Source: Arcobacter suis CECT 7833 (lineage in GTDB: Bacteria > Campylobacterota > Campylobacteria > Campylobacterales > Arcobacteraceae). Taken from it: a stretch of DNA of 64,000 bases. Positions 28,994 through 39,850 of this stretch are shown here, one piece after another; position 1 is the stretch's first letter; every line of letters starts with the position of its first letter. The notes below the pieces were generated by a model that made no database searches, was not told the DNA's origin, and saw only the letters and a program-made list of their open reading frames with translations. A program made the translations under genes and the position numbers. The stretch is taken from assembly GCF_003544815.1 (NCBI RefSeq), contig NZ_CP032100.1:2356001-2420000 (forward strand), written 5' to 3'.

Positions 28994-29054
28994 GGAGTGT
29001 GAATTTTAAATAGGAGCTTACATAAAGTAAGTGAGTATTTAAAATTTACTCTCC
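28994..29054. repeat. Large imperfect inverted repeat between fabI and lysA
   Basis: Two 28-base arms (28994-29021 and 29027-29054) flank ATAAA; 22 of 28 positions pair, with a solid central block around AATTTTAAATA. It is much longer than an ordinary terminator and has no T-run. It lies between two gene groups. It could be a dispersed palindromic repeat or a structured RNA. Confidence 0.6.
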
Positions 29055-29066
29055 AACGCAAGAATC

Positions 29067-29089
29067 AGCCAAAAGCTTACGCTTATTGG

Positions 29090-29091
<2 letters not shown>
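29067..29091. terminator. Possible hairpin overlapping the fabI stop
   Basis: AGCCAA...TTGGCT with an inner AAGC/GCTT pair forms a stem across the fabI stop. ATTTTT follows only on the plus strand, so its use as a fabI terminator is doubtful. Confidence 0.35.
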
Positions 29092-30625
<1,534 letters not shown>

Positions 30626-30626
<1 letters not shown>

Positions 30627-31828
30627 TAATTATCTTCCTCAAGTACTAAAGCTTTAACACCTGGCAGAATTTTTCCTTCAATTAATTCAAGTGATGCGCC
30701 ACCACCTGTACTAATAAATGTCATTTCATCTTCATCACCTGTAACTCTTACAAGGTCAGCAGTATCTCCACCACCAACTACTGTTGTAGCAAATGAAGAT
30801 GCAACTGCATGTGAAATTTTTGTACTTCCTTTTGCAAATTTATCCATTTCATAAACACCCATTGGTCCATTCCATAAAATAGTATTTGCATCTTCTAAAG
30901 CTTCAGAAAATAATAAAGCAGATGCCGGTCCAATATCAAGCCCCATCCAATCTTTTGGGATTTCTTGAATTGTTACGATTTTTGCAATTGCTTCTGCACT
31001 AAATGTTTCAGCTGCAACAACATCAACAGGTAAATAAAGTTTTACCCCTAAAGTTTTTGCTTGTTCCATAATTTTTAGAGCTTCTGGAATTAAATCCTCT
31101 TCAACTAAAGATTTACCAATTTCATGTCCTAAAGCTTTTAGGAATGTAAAGGCCATTCCTCCACCAATAATAATTTTATCAACTTTTGGAACTAAATTAT
31201 GTAAAGCCTCAAGTTTACCAGAAACCTTTGAACCTCCAACAATTGATATAAATGGTCTTTTTGGATTATGAACTATATGATGAAAAAATTTAATCTCTTT
31301 TGCCATTAAAAAACCAGCTGCTTTATGCTCCATATCAAAATATTTTGCAATTCCTTCAACAGATGAGTGAGCTCTATGAGAAACACCAAAGGCATCATTA
31401 ATATATACTTCTGCCATTGAAGCTAGTTTTGCACTTAATGCTTCATCATTTTTTGTTTCACCTGTTTCAAATCTCATATTCTCTAATAATAAGATTTCCC
31501 CAGCTTTAAGCTCTTTTGCCATTTTCATAGTTTCATCACAAATAATACTTGGAGCCATTTTTATCTCTTGTTTTAAAAGAGTATGTAATCTTTTTGCAAT
31601 TGGAGCTAGTGAAAACTCTTCTTCAAATCCACCTTTTGGTCTTCCAAAATGTGAAGCTAAAATAACAGAACAATCATTATCAATACAATATCTAATAGTA
31701 CTTAATGCACTTCTTATTCTTCTATCATCTGTAATATTGTTATATTCATCCATTGGAACATTAAAATCGCATCTAATAAAAACTCTTTTACCAGCTATAT
31801 CAATATTTTTAATCTCTTGTAATTTCAT
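30626..31828 (-). CDS. pgk: Phosphoglycerate kinase
   Basis: Transfers phosphate between 1,3-bisphosphoglycerate and ADP. The 400-aa two-domain protein has RCDFNVP near the start, [21 protein letters not shown] and the nucleotide-binding GGGDTADLV and [13 protein letters not shown] at the C-terminus. It is the second gene of gap-pgk-tpiA-fabI, 8 bases after gap. Confidence 0.97.
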
Positions 31829-31836
31829 TTTTAACC

Positions 31837-32835
31837 CTATTTATTTGCTACAAAAACAGCCATATCAATCAATCTTGATGAATAACCCCACTCATTGTCA
31901 TACCAACTCATAACTTTTATCATATTTCCACCAATTACTTGTGTTAAATCTGACGCAACTATTGTTGAATTAGTATTTCCTACTAAATCACTCGAAACCA
32001 TCATATCGTTATCAACTGCAACAATTCCAGATAATTCTTTTGATTTTGCCTCAAATAAAGCATTTATTTCTTCTTTTGTTGTATCTTTTTTAATTATAAA
32101 ATTAACATCAACCATAGAAACATTTGGAGTTGGAACTCTAACACTTTGTCCATGTAATTTACCATCAAGTTGAGGCATAATTAATTTCATAGCCTTTGCA
32201 GCTCCTGTTGATGTAGGAATCATATTAGCAGCACCTGCTCTTGCTCTTCTTTTATCTGCTTTATGTTTTACATCTAAAATATTTTGATCATTTGTATAAG
32301 AGTGAATTGTTGTCATTAAACCTTTTTCAATTCCAAATGCATCATCAATAATTTTTGCTATTGGTCCTAAACAATTTGTTGTACAAGAAGCATTTGAAAT
32401 AATTGTTTGTCCTGTATAAGTTGATTCATTAACTCCAAGTACAAAAGTTGGTGTATTATCTTTTGCAGGCGCAGACATTACAACTTTTTTTGCTCCATTA
32501 TCAATATGAATTTGACATTTTTCTTGAGTTAGATAAGCACCCGTACACTCTAAAATAATTTCAGCACCACAATCTTTTGAAAAAGTTAATTCAGAAGCAT
32601 CTCTTGTAGAATAAAGTTTTGCATTAATTTTTCCCATTTTTAAATAACCATTTTCAACTTTTACATCACCATTAAAAGTCCCATGAACAGTATCATATTT
32701 TGTAATATATTCTAACATATCTGGTGCTGCTGTATCATTTATTGCAACTAATTCTACATCATCTCTTGTTGCGATGATTCTTGCAACACATCTACCAATT
32801 CTTCCAAAACCATTTATTGCAACTTTAATAGCCAT
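31837..32835 (-). CDS. gap: Glyceraldehyde-3-phosphate dehydrogenase
   Basis: Oxidises glyceraldehyde 3-phosphate to 1,3-bisphosphoglycerate. The 332-aa protein has the NAD-binding INGFGRIGR at 8-16, the catalytic C151 in [10 protein letters not shown] and the late WYDNEWGYS. It is the first gene of the lower-glycolysis/gluconeogenesis run and is divergent from nadD across an 88-base promoter region. Confidence 0.97.
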   Translation of the reverse strand: MAIKVAINGFGRIGRCVARIIATRDDVELVAINDTAAPDMLEYITKYDTVHGTFNGDVKVENGYLKMGKINAKLYSTRDASELTFSKDCGAEIILECTGAYLTQEKCQIHIDNGAKKVVMSAPAKDNTPTFVLGVNESTYTGQTIISNASCTTNCLGPIAKIIDDAFGIEKGLMTTIHSYTNDQNILDVKHKADKRRARAGAANMIPTSTGAAKAMKLIMPQLDGKLHGQSVRVPTPNVSMVDVNFIIKKDTTKEEINALFEAKSKELSGIVAVDNDMMVSSDLVGNTNSTIVASDLTQVIGGNMIKVMSWYDNEWGYSSRLIDMAVFVANK

Positions 32836-32884
32836 TTCTTCCCTTTAAATAAATCTAATTGTAGATATTTTATCGAAAAATTGC

Positions 32885-32890
32885 TATAAT
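32885..32890 (+). promoter_or_regulatory. Candidate -10 box for nadD-rsfS
   Basis: TATAAT lies 33 bases before the GTG start of nadD in the divergent gap/nadD spacer. The -35 is not clear. Confidence 0.5.
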
Positions 32891-32923
32891 AATATTTAAG
32901 TATATTACAAAGGTTTTAAATAG

Positions 32924-33475
32924 GTGCGAATTGCAATATTTGGTGGAAGTTTTGACCCTATACATGTAGCTCATGTTACAGTTGTAAAGGAAGCGTTAAA
33001 AAAACTAGACATTGATGTAGTTATTGTTGTTCCAACATATCTGAATCCTTTCAAGAGTAGCTTTTACTTAAATCCAGAAACAAGATTCAAATTACTTAAA
33101 AAAGTTTTTAATGAGTTTGAAAAAGTTAAAATTTGTGATTACGAAATAAATCAACAGAAAACTAGCTATTCAATTGACACAGTAAATTATCTAATAAACT
33201 TATATAATCCATCGAAAATCTATCTAATAATTGGAGAGGATAATTTAAAAAATTTAGATAAATGGCATGAAATTGATAAACTAAAAGAGCTTGTTGAATT
33301 TGTAATTGCTTCAAGAAAAGGTTTTGAAAGTAAAAAAGCAAAAGAGTTTAAAAATTTGGATGTAAATATCGATATTAGTTCTAGCTTGCTAAGAGATAAA
33401 ATTGATTTAGATTATATTCCAAAAGAAATTAAAGATGATATATTAAATCTTCAAGAAAAAGGTAAAAGTTTTTGA
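32924..33475 (+). CDS. nadD: Nicotinate-nucleotide adenylyltransferase
   Basis: Forms deamido-NAD from nicotinate mononucleotide and ATP. The 183-aa protein has the nucleotidyltransferase signature FGGSFDPIHVAH at the N-terminus and the C-terminal ISSSLLRDKI (ISSTxIR type). The start is GTG at 32924 with AAAGG about ten bases upstream. Its TGA overlaps the TTG start of rsfS, so the two are coupled as in many bacteria. Confidence 0.95.
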   Translation: MRIAIFGGSFDPIHVAHVTVVKEALKKLDIDVVIVVPTYLNPFKSSFYLNPETRFKLLKKVFNEFEKVKICDYEINQQKTSYSIDTVNYLINLYNPSKIYLIIGEDNLKNLDKWHEIDKLKELVEFVIASRKGFESKKAKEFKNLDVNIDISSSLLRDKIDLDYIPKEIKDDILNLQEKGKSF

Positions 33476-33798
33476 ATACTAGATTAGAAAACATAAAAAA
33501 AATATTAGATGACAAAAAAGCGGAAAATATAGAAATTATTGATTTAACATCAAAAGACTATATAGTTGATTATGTTGTAATTGCTACAACATTAAATCCT
33601 AAACATGGATTTGCATTATTAAACTACTTAAGAACTGATTTAAAACCAACTGGTGAAGAATTTTTAAGAGTGGATGAAGATGATGAATGGACAATTATTG
33701 ATTTAGGTGATGTATTTATTCACTTAATGAGTGAGAAATATAGAGTTAAATACTCTTTAGAAGAATTTTTATCTGAGTTAAAAACAACTGAAAACTAA
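33472..33798 (+). CDS. rsfS: Ribosomal silencing factor RsfS
   Basis: A 108-aa RsfS/YbeB/Iojap protein that binds ribosomal protein L14 and blocks subunit joining when nutrients are scarce. Visible family features are the DYIVDYVVIAT strand, the LKPTGEEFLRVDEDDEWTIIDLGDVFIHLMS core and the YSLEEF end. It uses a TTG start overlapping the nadD stop. A strong hairpin follows directly. Confidence 0.93.
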   Translation: MNTRLENIKKILDDKKAENIEIIDLTSKDYIVDYVVIATTLNPKHGFALLNYLRTDLKPTGEEFLRVDEDDEWTIIDLGDVFIHLMSEKYRVKYSLEEFLSELKTTEN

Positions 33799-33800
33799 AA

Positions 33801-33824
33801 AAAGAGAGAAATATTTCTCTCTTT
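33801..33824. terminator. Bidirectional terminator between rsfS and argS
   Basis: A 24-base perfect palindrome (AAAGAGAGAAAT paired with ATTTCTCTCTTT) is followed by a T-run on the plus strand and preceded by an A-run. It lies between two convergent genes. Confidence 0.85.
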
Positions 33825-33835
33825 TTTTATGACTT

Positions 33836-35425
33836 TTACATTTGTTCCTTGGCTTTGATTCCAAGAATTCCAAGCCCAACATTAATACTTAATGCAGCCA
33901 TTACCAAAACTTTTAAATACATATTTTGTTCACTACTTCCTATTACTTTATGTTCATTATAAAATTTATGAACACTTGAAGCCAATGAATATAAATATTC
34001 TGTAATTTTTTGCATATCTCTTTTTGTAAACGCTTCTACTAAAATAGATTCCAATAAAAGTGATTCATAAACTAAGTTTAATCCATCTTGATTTAAATTT
34101 GAGAAATCTACATTTTTTATATCATCAAAACTAATTCCAGCTTTAACAAAAACTTGATTAATTCTAGCATGCGCATAATTTATATAAAAAATTGGATTTG
34201 AAGAATCTTGATTTTTTAACATATCTATGTCAAATTCTAAATGCGTATCGCTTTTTCTTGTTAAGAAAATAAATCTTAATGCATCAGCGCCTATTTCCTC
34301 AGTTATATCAGACATCAGAATAACATTTCCTGCTCTTTTTGACATTTTATAAGGTTCTCCACCTTTTAATAACTGAACCATTTGAGATAAAATAACTTCA
34401 AGTTTTGAAGAATCATTTCCTAAAAATTCAATAGCAGCTTTCACCCTTGGAATGTAACCATGATGATCAGCACCCCAAATATTTATGTATCTATCAAAAC
34501 TTCTATCATATTTATTTTTATGATAAATAATATCACCGGCTAAATAAGTAGGAATCCCATTATCTCTTACAACTACTCTATCTGAATCATCTCCATATTG
34601 AGTAGATTTAAGATAAATTTTTTCATCTTTTTCATAAAGAGAACCATTTTTTTCTAATACTTCTTTTGTATTTTCCCAAGATGAATACAATGATTTTTCA
34701 GATACAAAATTATCAAATGTTATACCTAAATCTTTTAAATCTTTAATTATTATTTCCATAACTAAATCTTTTGAAAAAAAGGCTATTTCTTTAAATCTTG
34801 ACTCATCATAAATTATCTCTTTTCCAAATTTCTCAATTACTATATTTGCAATATCAATTAAATATTCACCTCTATAATAAGTTTCTGGATAAGTTACTTC
34901 TTCTTTAAAAATAAAATCTCTAGCAGCAAGTGAAACTGATAAACCTAATAAATCCATCTGAGCACCAGCATCATTTATATAATATTCAGTTGTAATGTCA
35001 TAACCTAAATATTTTCCAACACGAGCAAGTGAGTCTCCTGCAATTGCACCTCTTGCATGACCAATATGTAAAGGTCCAGTTGGATTTGCAGAAACAAATT
35101 CTAATAAGATTTTTTCATCTTTTTTTGATTGCTTTGCAAAAGATTCTTTGTCATTTAATGCATTATTTACTAATGATTCTAAAAAAGATGATGATAATTT
35201 AAAATTAATAAAACCTTTTACAGCTTCAACTTTTTCAAACATATCAGAATCACTTAAATTAGAAACTAATTCATCAGCTATTGCCATTGGAGATTTTTTC
35301 AGTTCTTTTGCTAGTGAAAATGCAACAGGAGTCGCATAGTGTCCAAAAGACAAATCTTTTGGTTTTTCTAACACTATACTTGTATTTAATTTTTTTTCAA
35401 TAAATTCTTTTACTAAATTTTGCAA
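33836..35425 (-). CDS. argS: Arginyl-tRNA synthetase
   Basis: Charges tRNA-Arg. The 529-aa class I enzyme has an N-terminal additional domain (1-~80), the HIGH motif in GPLHIGHARGA, the KMSKRAG motif and a DALR-type C-terminal anticodon-binding domain. It is the last gene of the leftward series and lies 9 bases after tatA. Confidence 0.97.
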   Translation of the reverse strand: MQNLVKEFIEKKLNTSIVLEKPKDLSFGHYATPVAFSLAKELKKSPMAIADELVSNLSDSDMFEKVEAVKGFINFKLSSSFLESLVNNALNDKESFAKQSKKDEKILLEFVSANPTGPLHIGHARGAIAGDSLARVGKYLGYDITTEYYINDAGAQMDLLGLSVSLAARDFIFKEEVTYPETYYRGEYLIDIANIVIEKFGKEIIYDESRFKEIAFFSKDLVMEIIIKDLKDLGITFDNFVSEKSLYSSWENTKEVLEKNGSLYEKDEKIYLKSTQYGDDSDRVVVRDNGIPTYLAGDIIYHKNKYDRSFDRYINIWGADHHGYIPRVKAAIEFLGNDSSKLEVILSQMVQLLKGGEPYKMSKRAGNVILMSDITEEIGADALRFIFLTRKSDTHLEFDIDMLKNQDSSNPIFYINYAHARINQVFVKAGISFDDIKNVDFSNLNQDGLNLVYESLLLESILVEAFTKRDMQKITEYLYSLASSVHKFYNEHKVIGSSEQNMYLKVLVMAALSINVGLGILGIKAKEQM

Positions 35426-35434
35426 TACTTTCTC

Positions 35435-35662
35435 TTATACTTGTTTTGTTTCGTTTTTTTCAGCTGTAGTTGTTTCAGATTTTTTTTCAATTTCGTCTGA
35501 CTTGTTTTGTACTACTTCATCTTCATCATCTTTTATAGCTTTTTTAAAGTTTTTAATACCTGAACCTAAACCTTTTGCTAATTCTGGTATTTTTTTACCT
35601 CCGAACAATAATAATATTACTAATACTATTAATACTAACTCCATACCACTTGGCATACTCAT
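35435..35662 (-). CDS. tatA: Twin-arginine translocase subunit TatA
   Basis: A 75-aa pore-forming component of the Tat export system. It has one N-terminal membrane helix ([15 protein letters not shown]), the hinge [21 protein letters not shown] amphipathic helix and an acidic/lysine-rich tail, all typical of TatA. tatB and tatC are not in this window. It lies 65 bases after crcB. Confidence 0.93.
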   Translation of the reverse strand: MSMPSGMELVLIVLVILLLFGGKKIPELAKGLGSGIKNFKKAIKDDEDEVVQNKSDEIEKKSETTTAEKNETKQV

Positions 35663-35727
35663 GATATATCCTTATATTGATTTGCTGTCATTATAACTAC
35701 ATAATGCTTAAAAAAATTTTGTGATTT

Positions 35728-36114
35728 TTACTTTAAAAAGAAATGCATAAGTTTGAATCCACTACCTGCTGCTAAGATTGTTCCCACTAAATTCAGGGTA
35801 ATATTTGCAATAGCTATATAAATTGATGTTCCTAATAATAAATAAGATTCAATAGCAAAAGTTGAATAAGTAGTTAATGCTCCTAGAAATCCTGTTGTTA
35901 AAAATGCTTTAAGATTCACAGAAAGAGGATAATTTGAGAAATATGCAAATAATACACCAGCTAAAAATGAACCTACTAAATTTACGAATAATATTCCTAG
36001 TGGAAATTCTATTGGAAAATATTTATTTGTAAAATGTACAGCATATGCCCTTGCAATTGAACCTATAAATCCTCCCACTCCAATAGCAAGAATCATTGAC
36101 CAATTAAGAGACAT
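35728..36114 (-). CDS. crcB: Fluoride ion channel CrcB/Fluc
   Basis: A small membrane channel that exports fluoride, acting as a dual-topology dimer. The frame is open from an ATG at 36144 (138 aa), but the family begins close to the first helix, so ATG 36114 (MSLNWSM, 128 aa) is preferred; it overlaps plsC by 11 bases rather than 41. Family motifs are GGFIGSIARAY, GTLFVN-like GILFVNLVGSFLAG and TTGFLGALTTYSTF. There are four membrane helices. Confidence 0.92.
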   Translation of the reverse strand: MSLNWSMILAIGVGGFIGSIARAYAVHFTNKYFPIEFPLGILFVNLVGSFLAGVLFAYFSNYPLSVNLKAFLTTGFLGALTTYSTFAIESYLLLGTSIYIAIANITLNLVGTILAAGSGFKLMHFFLK

Positions 36115-36790
36115 AGTTTGTACATTCTTTATTGAATACTTCATTCATTTTTTCTTCTGTTTTTTCAAACCAATCCGTATTTTTATCTGCTTGAATTGGT
36201 TCTAAATAAACAACTTTTACAATACCTGGTGTTGCTAATACTTTTTTAGAATCAACTATATTTCTTGTATTAAATAAAACTATAGGTTGCACCCTTAGAT
36301 TATATCTATTTGCTAATATTTTAGCACCCGGTCTAAAACCTAGCATTGATTTACCATCACTTCTTGTACCTTCAGGAAACATTGCAATTGGTCGACCTTT
36401 ATCTAGTCTATCTTTTGCTTCTTTTAAAAGGTTTATAATTCCTGCTTTATTTTCTCTATCAATGCTAATCATTCTCGGAGCTTTTATTATATGTCCAAAA
36501 AAGAATAAATCAGTTATCTCTTTTTTAGCAACCCAAGCTAAATCTCTTGAATGAATATATTCCATTACAATTATGTCAAGTAAAGATTGATGATTCATTA
36601 AAATCATGTCACATGATTCATCTAATTTTCCTTGAGTTTGTAATTTTATTCCTAAAACAAACATTTGGAAATTCATCCATACTTTAATTACTTTGTGTGT
36701 GTGGTTTTTAAATATATACATTAAAACTACAGTTATTGCAACTGTAATTGAAAATTGAATAAATAGTATAATTCCTCTAATTCGTGCCAA
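36104..36790 (-). CDS. plsC: 1-acyl-sn-glycerol-3-phosphate acyltransferase
   Basis: Adds the second acyl chain to make phosphatidic acid at the inner membrane. The 228-aa protein has an N-terminal membrane helix, the catalytic NHQSLLD (NHx4D) motif and the FPEGTRSDG substrate motif. It overlaps both neighbours: 14 bases with the upstream SH3-type gene and the start of crcB. The genes are therefore cotranscribed. Confidence 0.93.
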   Translation of the reverse strand: MARIRGIILFIQFSITVAITVVLMYIFKNHTHKVIKVWMNFQMFVLGIKLQTQGKLDESCDMILMNHQSLLDIIVMEYIHSRDLAWVAKKEITDLFFFGHIIKAPRMISIDRENKAGIINLLKEAKDRLDKGRPIAMFPEGTRSDGKSMLGFRPGAKILANRYNLRVQPIVLFNTRNIVDSKKVLATPGIVKVVYLEPIQADKNTDWFEKTEEKMNEVFNKECTNYVS

Positions 36791-37847
36791 AACTTTCTTC
36801 CTTTATCCAACCTATAAAATCACTTTCTTTTCCTAAAATTTTGATAAAGCCATTTTTTTTCTCTAATATTTCAACTTGCTGATCATTTTCTAATTTAAAA
36901 AATATTGTTGAATTTTTTGTTGGCAAAATATAAACAAAAGAATCTTTTTTTACTATTCCTGTACTATTTGGTAATAAATAAATAATTGATATTACAAAAA
37001 GTACTAACGATATATATAAAAAGAATCTTTTTCTTTTCCAAATAAACAATGCTAGGAAGAAGATAAAAAAAGTAATTGAACCTATTTTTTTGTATTTTTC
37101 AAAACTTGAATCATTCGGATTTAAATCTGTTTGCGTACTTACTAATTCATTTTGCAAAATTAAAGGAATAGTTAAATCTTTTAAACTTTTTGTTTTGGTA
37201 TTATAGTAAGTAATAACCATTTTCTTTTTGTATATTGGAGTAACAAAATAGTAAACTAAATTTTGTTTCTCATTATTTTCTTTTATATTAGAAATTCCCT
37301 GTTCTTCAACATCTTTTAATTTAAAATCTTCAAGATTTGAATTAATAGCATCTACATCTATTATAGTTAAAGCTTCTTTATTATTATATTGTTTTGTTTT
37401 ATATGCTTTTAAAATTATATCATCAGCAATTACACCTGAATATCTTTCATCGCCTTTTCCTATATCAGAAAATCTAATTACTGGTGGACTTAATTCACTC
37501 GAATCAATCATTGCACTATCATTTTTTAAAACAATACTCAAATCAGGGAATTTAAAATTTCCTTGTTTAACTTTGAAATAATAGCTATTTTCATAAGTAT
37601 CATTTGTAACTTTTCTCCAAGGATTTTTTGGATTTAGAATTGTAATATTTGAAGAGTTTAAAAAAGTTGTTTCTAATTGAGTAAAATCAGCTGTAGTAAT
37701 TAATGCTCTAACTACAACTTCAAATTTTTGATTTTTATAAATATTTGTTGGTATTTTATTGTACGAAAGATATAAATTTTTTGATGCGAAAAGATTTACG
37801 CACAAAAAAACATTAAGAAGAATAAATAGTTTTAATATTTTTCTCAT
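36777..37847 (-). CDS. Periplasmic/membrane protein with C-terminal SH3-like domain
   Basis: A 356-aa protein with a signal peptide (residues 1-22), a long periplasmic part of beta-rich character (BatD-like in outline), two membrane helices around residues 250-295, and a C-terminal SH3-like segment (VYILPTKNSTIFFKL...GFIKILGK...FIGWIKEE). SH3b domains of this kind often bind peptidoglycan or peptides. The function is unknown. It lies between purQ and plsC, after a strong stem at 37853-37888. Confidence 0.65.
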   Translation of the reverse strand: MRKILKLFILLNVFLCVNLFASKNLYLSYNKIPTNIYKNQKFEVVVRALITTADFTQLETTFLNSSNITILNPKNPWRKVTNDTYENSYYFKVKQGNFKFPDLSIVLKNDSAMIDSSELSPPVIRFSDIGKGDERYSGVIADDIILKAYKTKQYNNKEALTIIDVDAINSNLEDFKLKDVEEQGISNIKENNEKQNLVYYFVTPIYKKKMVITYYNTKTKSLKDLTIPLILQNELVSTQTDLNPNDSSFEKYKKIGSITFFIFFLALFIWKRKRFFLYISLVLFVISIIYLLPNSTGIVKKDSFVYILPTKNSTIFFKLENDQQVEILEKKNGFIKILGKESDFIGWIKEESFGTN

Positions 37848-37852
37848 TTTAC

Positions 37853-37888
37853 TTTTTACAATAGGAGATTAACTCCTTATTGTAAAAA
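37853..37888. terminator. Stable stem between purQ and the SH3-type gene
   Basis: TTTTTACAATAGGAG (37853-37867) pairs with CTCCTTATTGTAAAAA (37873-37888) with one bulge. It includes the purQ stop and ends just before the next ATG. It may act as a processing or attenuation hairpin inside the operon. Confidence 0.45.
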
Positions 37889-38548
37889 ACCCTTTAGCAT
37901 ATTAACACCATCAATAGAACCTAAAAGTTCTTCAATAGCTCGTTCTGGATGTGGCATTAAACCAAAAACATTTTTTTCTTTGTTACAAATACCAGCTATA
38001 TTTGAAACTGAACCATTCATGTTTACTAAATTCCCATCTTTATCGCAATATTTTAAAAGTATTTGATTATTGTCTTCTAGCTCTTTTAATCCAAGAGCAT
38101 CAATATAATAGTTTCCATCATGGTGTGCTACTGGAATATTAACAACTTGATCTTTTTTCATCAACGATAAAAATCTATTATCTGTATTGATTATTTTTAA
38201 AGTATGATATTTTGAAATAAAATGTAAAGAATCATTTCTTTTCATAGCACCAGGTAATAATCCAGCTTCTAATAAAATTTGAAATCCATTACAAATTCCT
38301 AAAACTTTTCCACCCTTTGCAGCATACTCTTGAACTGATTCCATAATATTTGCAAATCTAGCAATTGCTCCACTTCTTAAATAATCTCCATAAGAAAATC
38401 CACCAGGAATTACTAATAAATCAGTATTCGCAGGAATTTGTTTTTCTTTATGCCAAATGATTTCTACATCACAACCTAATTGTTCAAATGCATATTTTGT
38501 ATCATATTCACAGTTTGTTCCAGGAAATTGTAATACTGAAATTTTCAT
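37877..38548 (-). CDS. purQ: Phosphoribosylformylglycinamidine synthase, glutaminase subunit
   Basis: Supplies ammonia from glutamine for the fourth step of purine synthesis, working with PurL and PurS. The 223-aa class I amidotransferase has its nucleophile C86 in LGICNGFQ and the histidine/glutamate pair in MPHPERAIE. It lies one base after purS. PurL is not in the window. Confidence 0.96.
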   Translation of the reverse strand: MKISVLQFPGTNCEYDTKYAFEQLGCDVEIIWHKEKQIPANTDLLVIPGGFSYGDYLRSGAIARFANIMESVQEYAAKGGKVLGICNGFQILLEAGLLPGAMKRNDSLHFISKYHTLKIINTDNRFLSLMKKDQVVNIPVAHHDGNYYIDALGLKELEDNNQILLKYCDKDGNLVNMNGSVSNIAGICNKEKNVFGLMPHPERAIEELLGSIDGVNMLKGFLQ

Positions 38549-38549
38549 A

Positions 38550-38795
38550 TTAACCTACTATTTCTATATCATAATCTTCAATAACTGTATTAGCTAAAAG
38601 TTTTTGACACATTTTTGTAACTTCTTCTTTAGCAGATACTGCATCAGTTGAGTTTAATTCAATAATAATTTGTTTACCAATTCTTACATTTTTAACTAAT
38701 TCTTTAAATCCTAATGTGTCTAATGCATGATGAGTTGCTTTACCTTGATCATCAAGTACACCTTGTTTTAATGCTACATTTACAATTGCTTTCAT
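38550..38795 (-). CDS. purS: Phosphoribosylformylglycinamidine synthase subunit PurS
   Basis: An 81-aa bridging subunit that docks PurQ on PurL. It has the family pattern of an early LKQGVLDDQGKATHHAL segment and a VRIGKQIIIEL strand. The order purC-purS-purQ is typical of bacteria that use the small-PurL complex. Confidence 0.94.
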   Translation of the reverse strand: MKAIVNVALKQGVLDDQGKATHHALDTLGFKELVKNVRIGKQIIIELNSTDAVSAKEEVTKMCQKLLANTVIEDYDIEIVG

Positions 38796-38858
38796 TTATT
38801 ACCTTCAATTTATATTTTTGCGATTATATCTAAAAATGCCTTACAGCTATTTAGGCAA

Positions 38859-38878
38859 GAAGAGTCTTAAAACTCTTC
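38859..38878. terminator. Weak hairpin between purC and purS
   Basis: GAAGAGT/ACTCTTC stem with a 6-base loop, directly after the purC stop. There is no T-run in the transcribed direction, so it is at most a weak stem. Confidence 0.3.
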
Positions 38879-38885
38879 ATTAAAA

Positions 38886-39839
38886 CTATTTACTTAATCT
38901 ATTAAGAATAGTTGTATATCCATCTAAAATTTTATCTTTGATAGTTTGAGGAACATTTACCTCTAACTTTTCACCAGATTTAAGAGCTTTTGCTTTCTCT
39001 TTCCAGTTATCTGCTTTTCCAAAATCTCTAAGAATTTGTTTATCCATTGAGATATAATTTTGCGCATCAAAATCTTCTTTTGAAATAAATCTTGAACTCT
39101 CAGGTGTTAAAACTTCATCACCTAAAACCCATTCACCTTTAGAATTAACAAAAATTTCAAATTTTGTATCAACTACAATAATACCTCTCTCTTGTGCAAA
39201 TTTAGTAAAATCTTTAAACAATTTTTCTAAGTTTGTTACAATTTCAGGAAAAGTTTCTCTAACTTTTGCAGAATTTAAAGGTTCATCTTTAATTCCTTTT
39301 GTTGTTGGAGTAAAAATTGGTGTTTCAAATTTAAACCATTGAGGTAAATCAGAAGCTAAATCTAAACCATAAGGATCTTTTCCATTTTGACAAGCATCAA
39401 ATAAAGAACCTGTTAAATAATTTCTAAATATTAATTCAAATTGAACTATTTCACCATCAAATTCAGCTTCTAATGGTTTACATAATTCCATAAGTTGACA
39501 TCTTGGTGCAATAGCTAAAGATTGGTCAACCATTTCTGATAAAATTGCTGTTCTAATTCCAGCTTCTTTTGCAAACATTGCTCCATTATTAGAAATAGCT
39601 GTTTGAGAAACCCCTTTTCCTTCTATTAAAAGATTTAATGGAATATCAAATACCGAACATCTGTCACTTCTTACAAGTAACACTTTTGGCTCAACTCCAG
39701 GACAAGTATAAAGATCTGCATTTTTACCAATATAAAAAAGATTATAACCTAACTCTTCTAACTCAGAAATACCTTTTTGAGTTGTAGTTTTCTTTGAATC
39801 AGGCCAAAGATTAAGTGCTACGATATCACTTATTTTCAT
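38886..39839 (-). CDS. purC: Phosphoribosylaminoimidazole-succinocarboxamide synthase
   Basis: Joins CAIR and aspartate to give SAICAR in purine synthesis. At 317 aa it belongs to the longer SAICAR synthetase form rather than the ~240-aa form common in Gram-negatives. Visible features include an early KGISELEELGYNLFYIGKNADLY, RSDRCSVFD, FELIFRNYLTGSL and the WVLGDEVLTPESSRF segment. It lies 11 bases after ctpA and leads the purine genes. Confidence 0.93.
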   Translation of the reverse strand: MKISDIVALNLWPDSKKTTTQKGISELEELGYNLFYIGKNADLYTCPGVEPKVLLVRSDRCSVFDIPLNLLIEGKGVSQTAISNNGAMFAKEAGIRTAILSEMVDQSLAIAPRCQLMELCKPLEAEFDGEIVQFELIFRNYLTGSLFDACQNGKDPYGLDLASDLPQWFKFETPIFTPTTKGIKDEPLNSAKVRETFPEIVTNLEKLFKDFTKFAQERGIIVVDTKFEIFVNSKGEWVLGDEVLTPESSRFISKEDFDAQNYISMDKQILRDFGKADNWKEKAKALKSGEKLEVNVPQTIKDKILDGYTTILNRLSK

Positions 39840-39850
39840 TTAGTCTCCTA

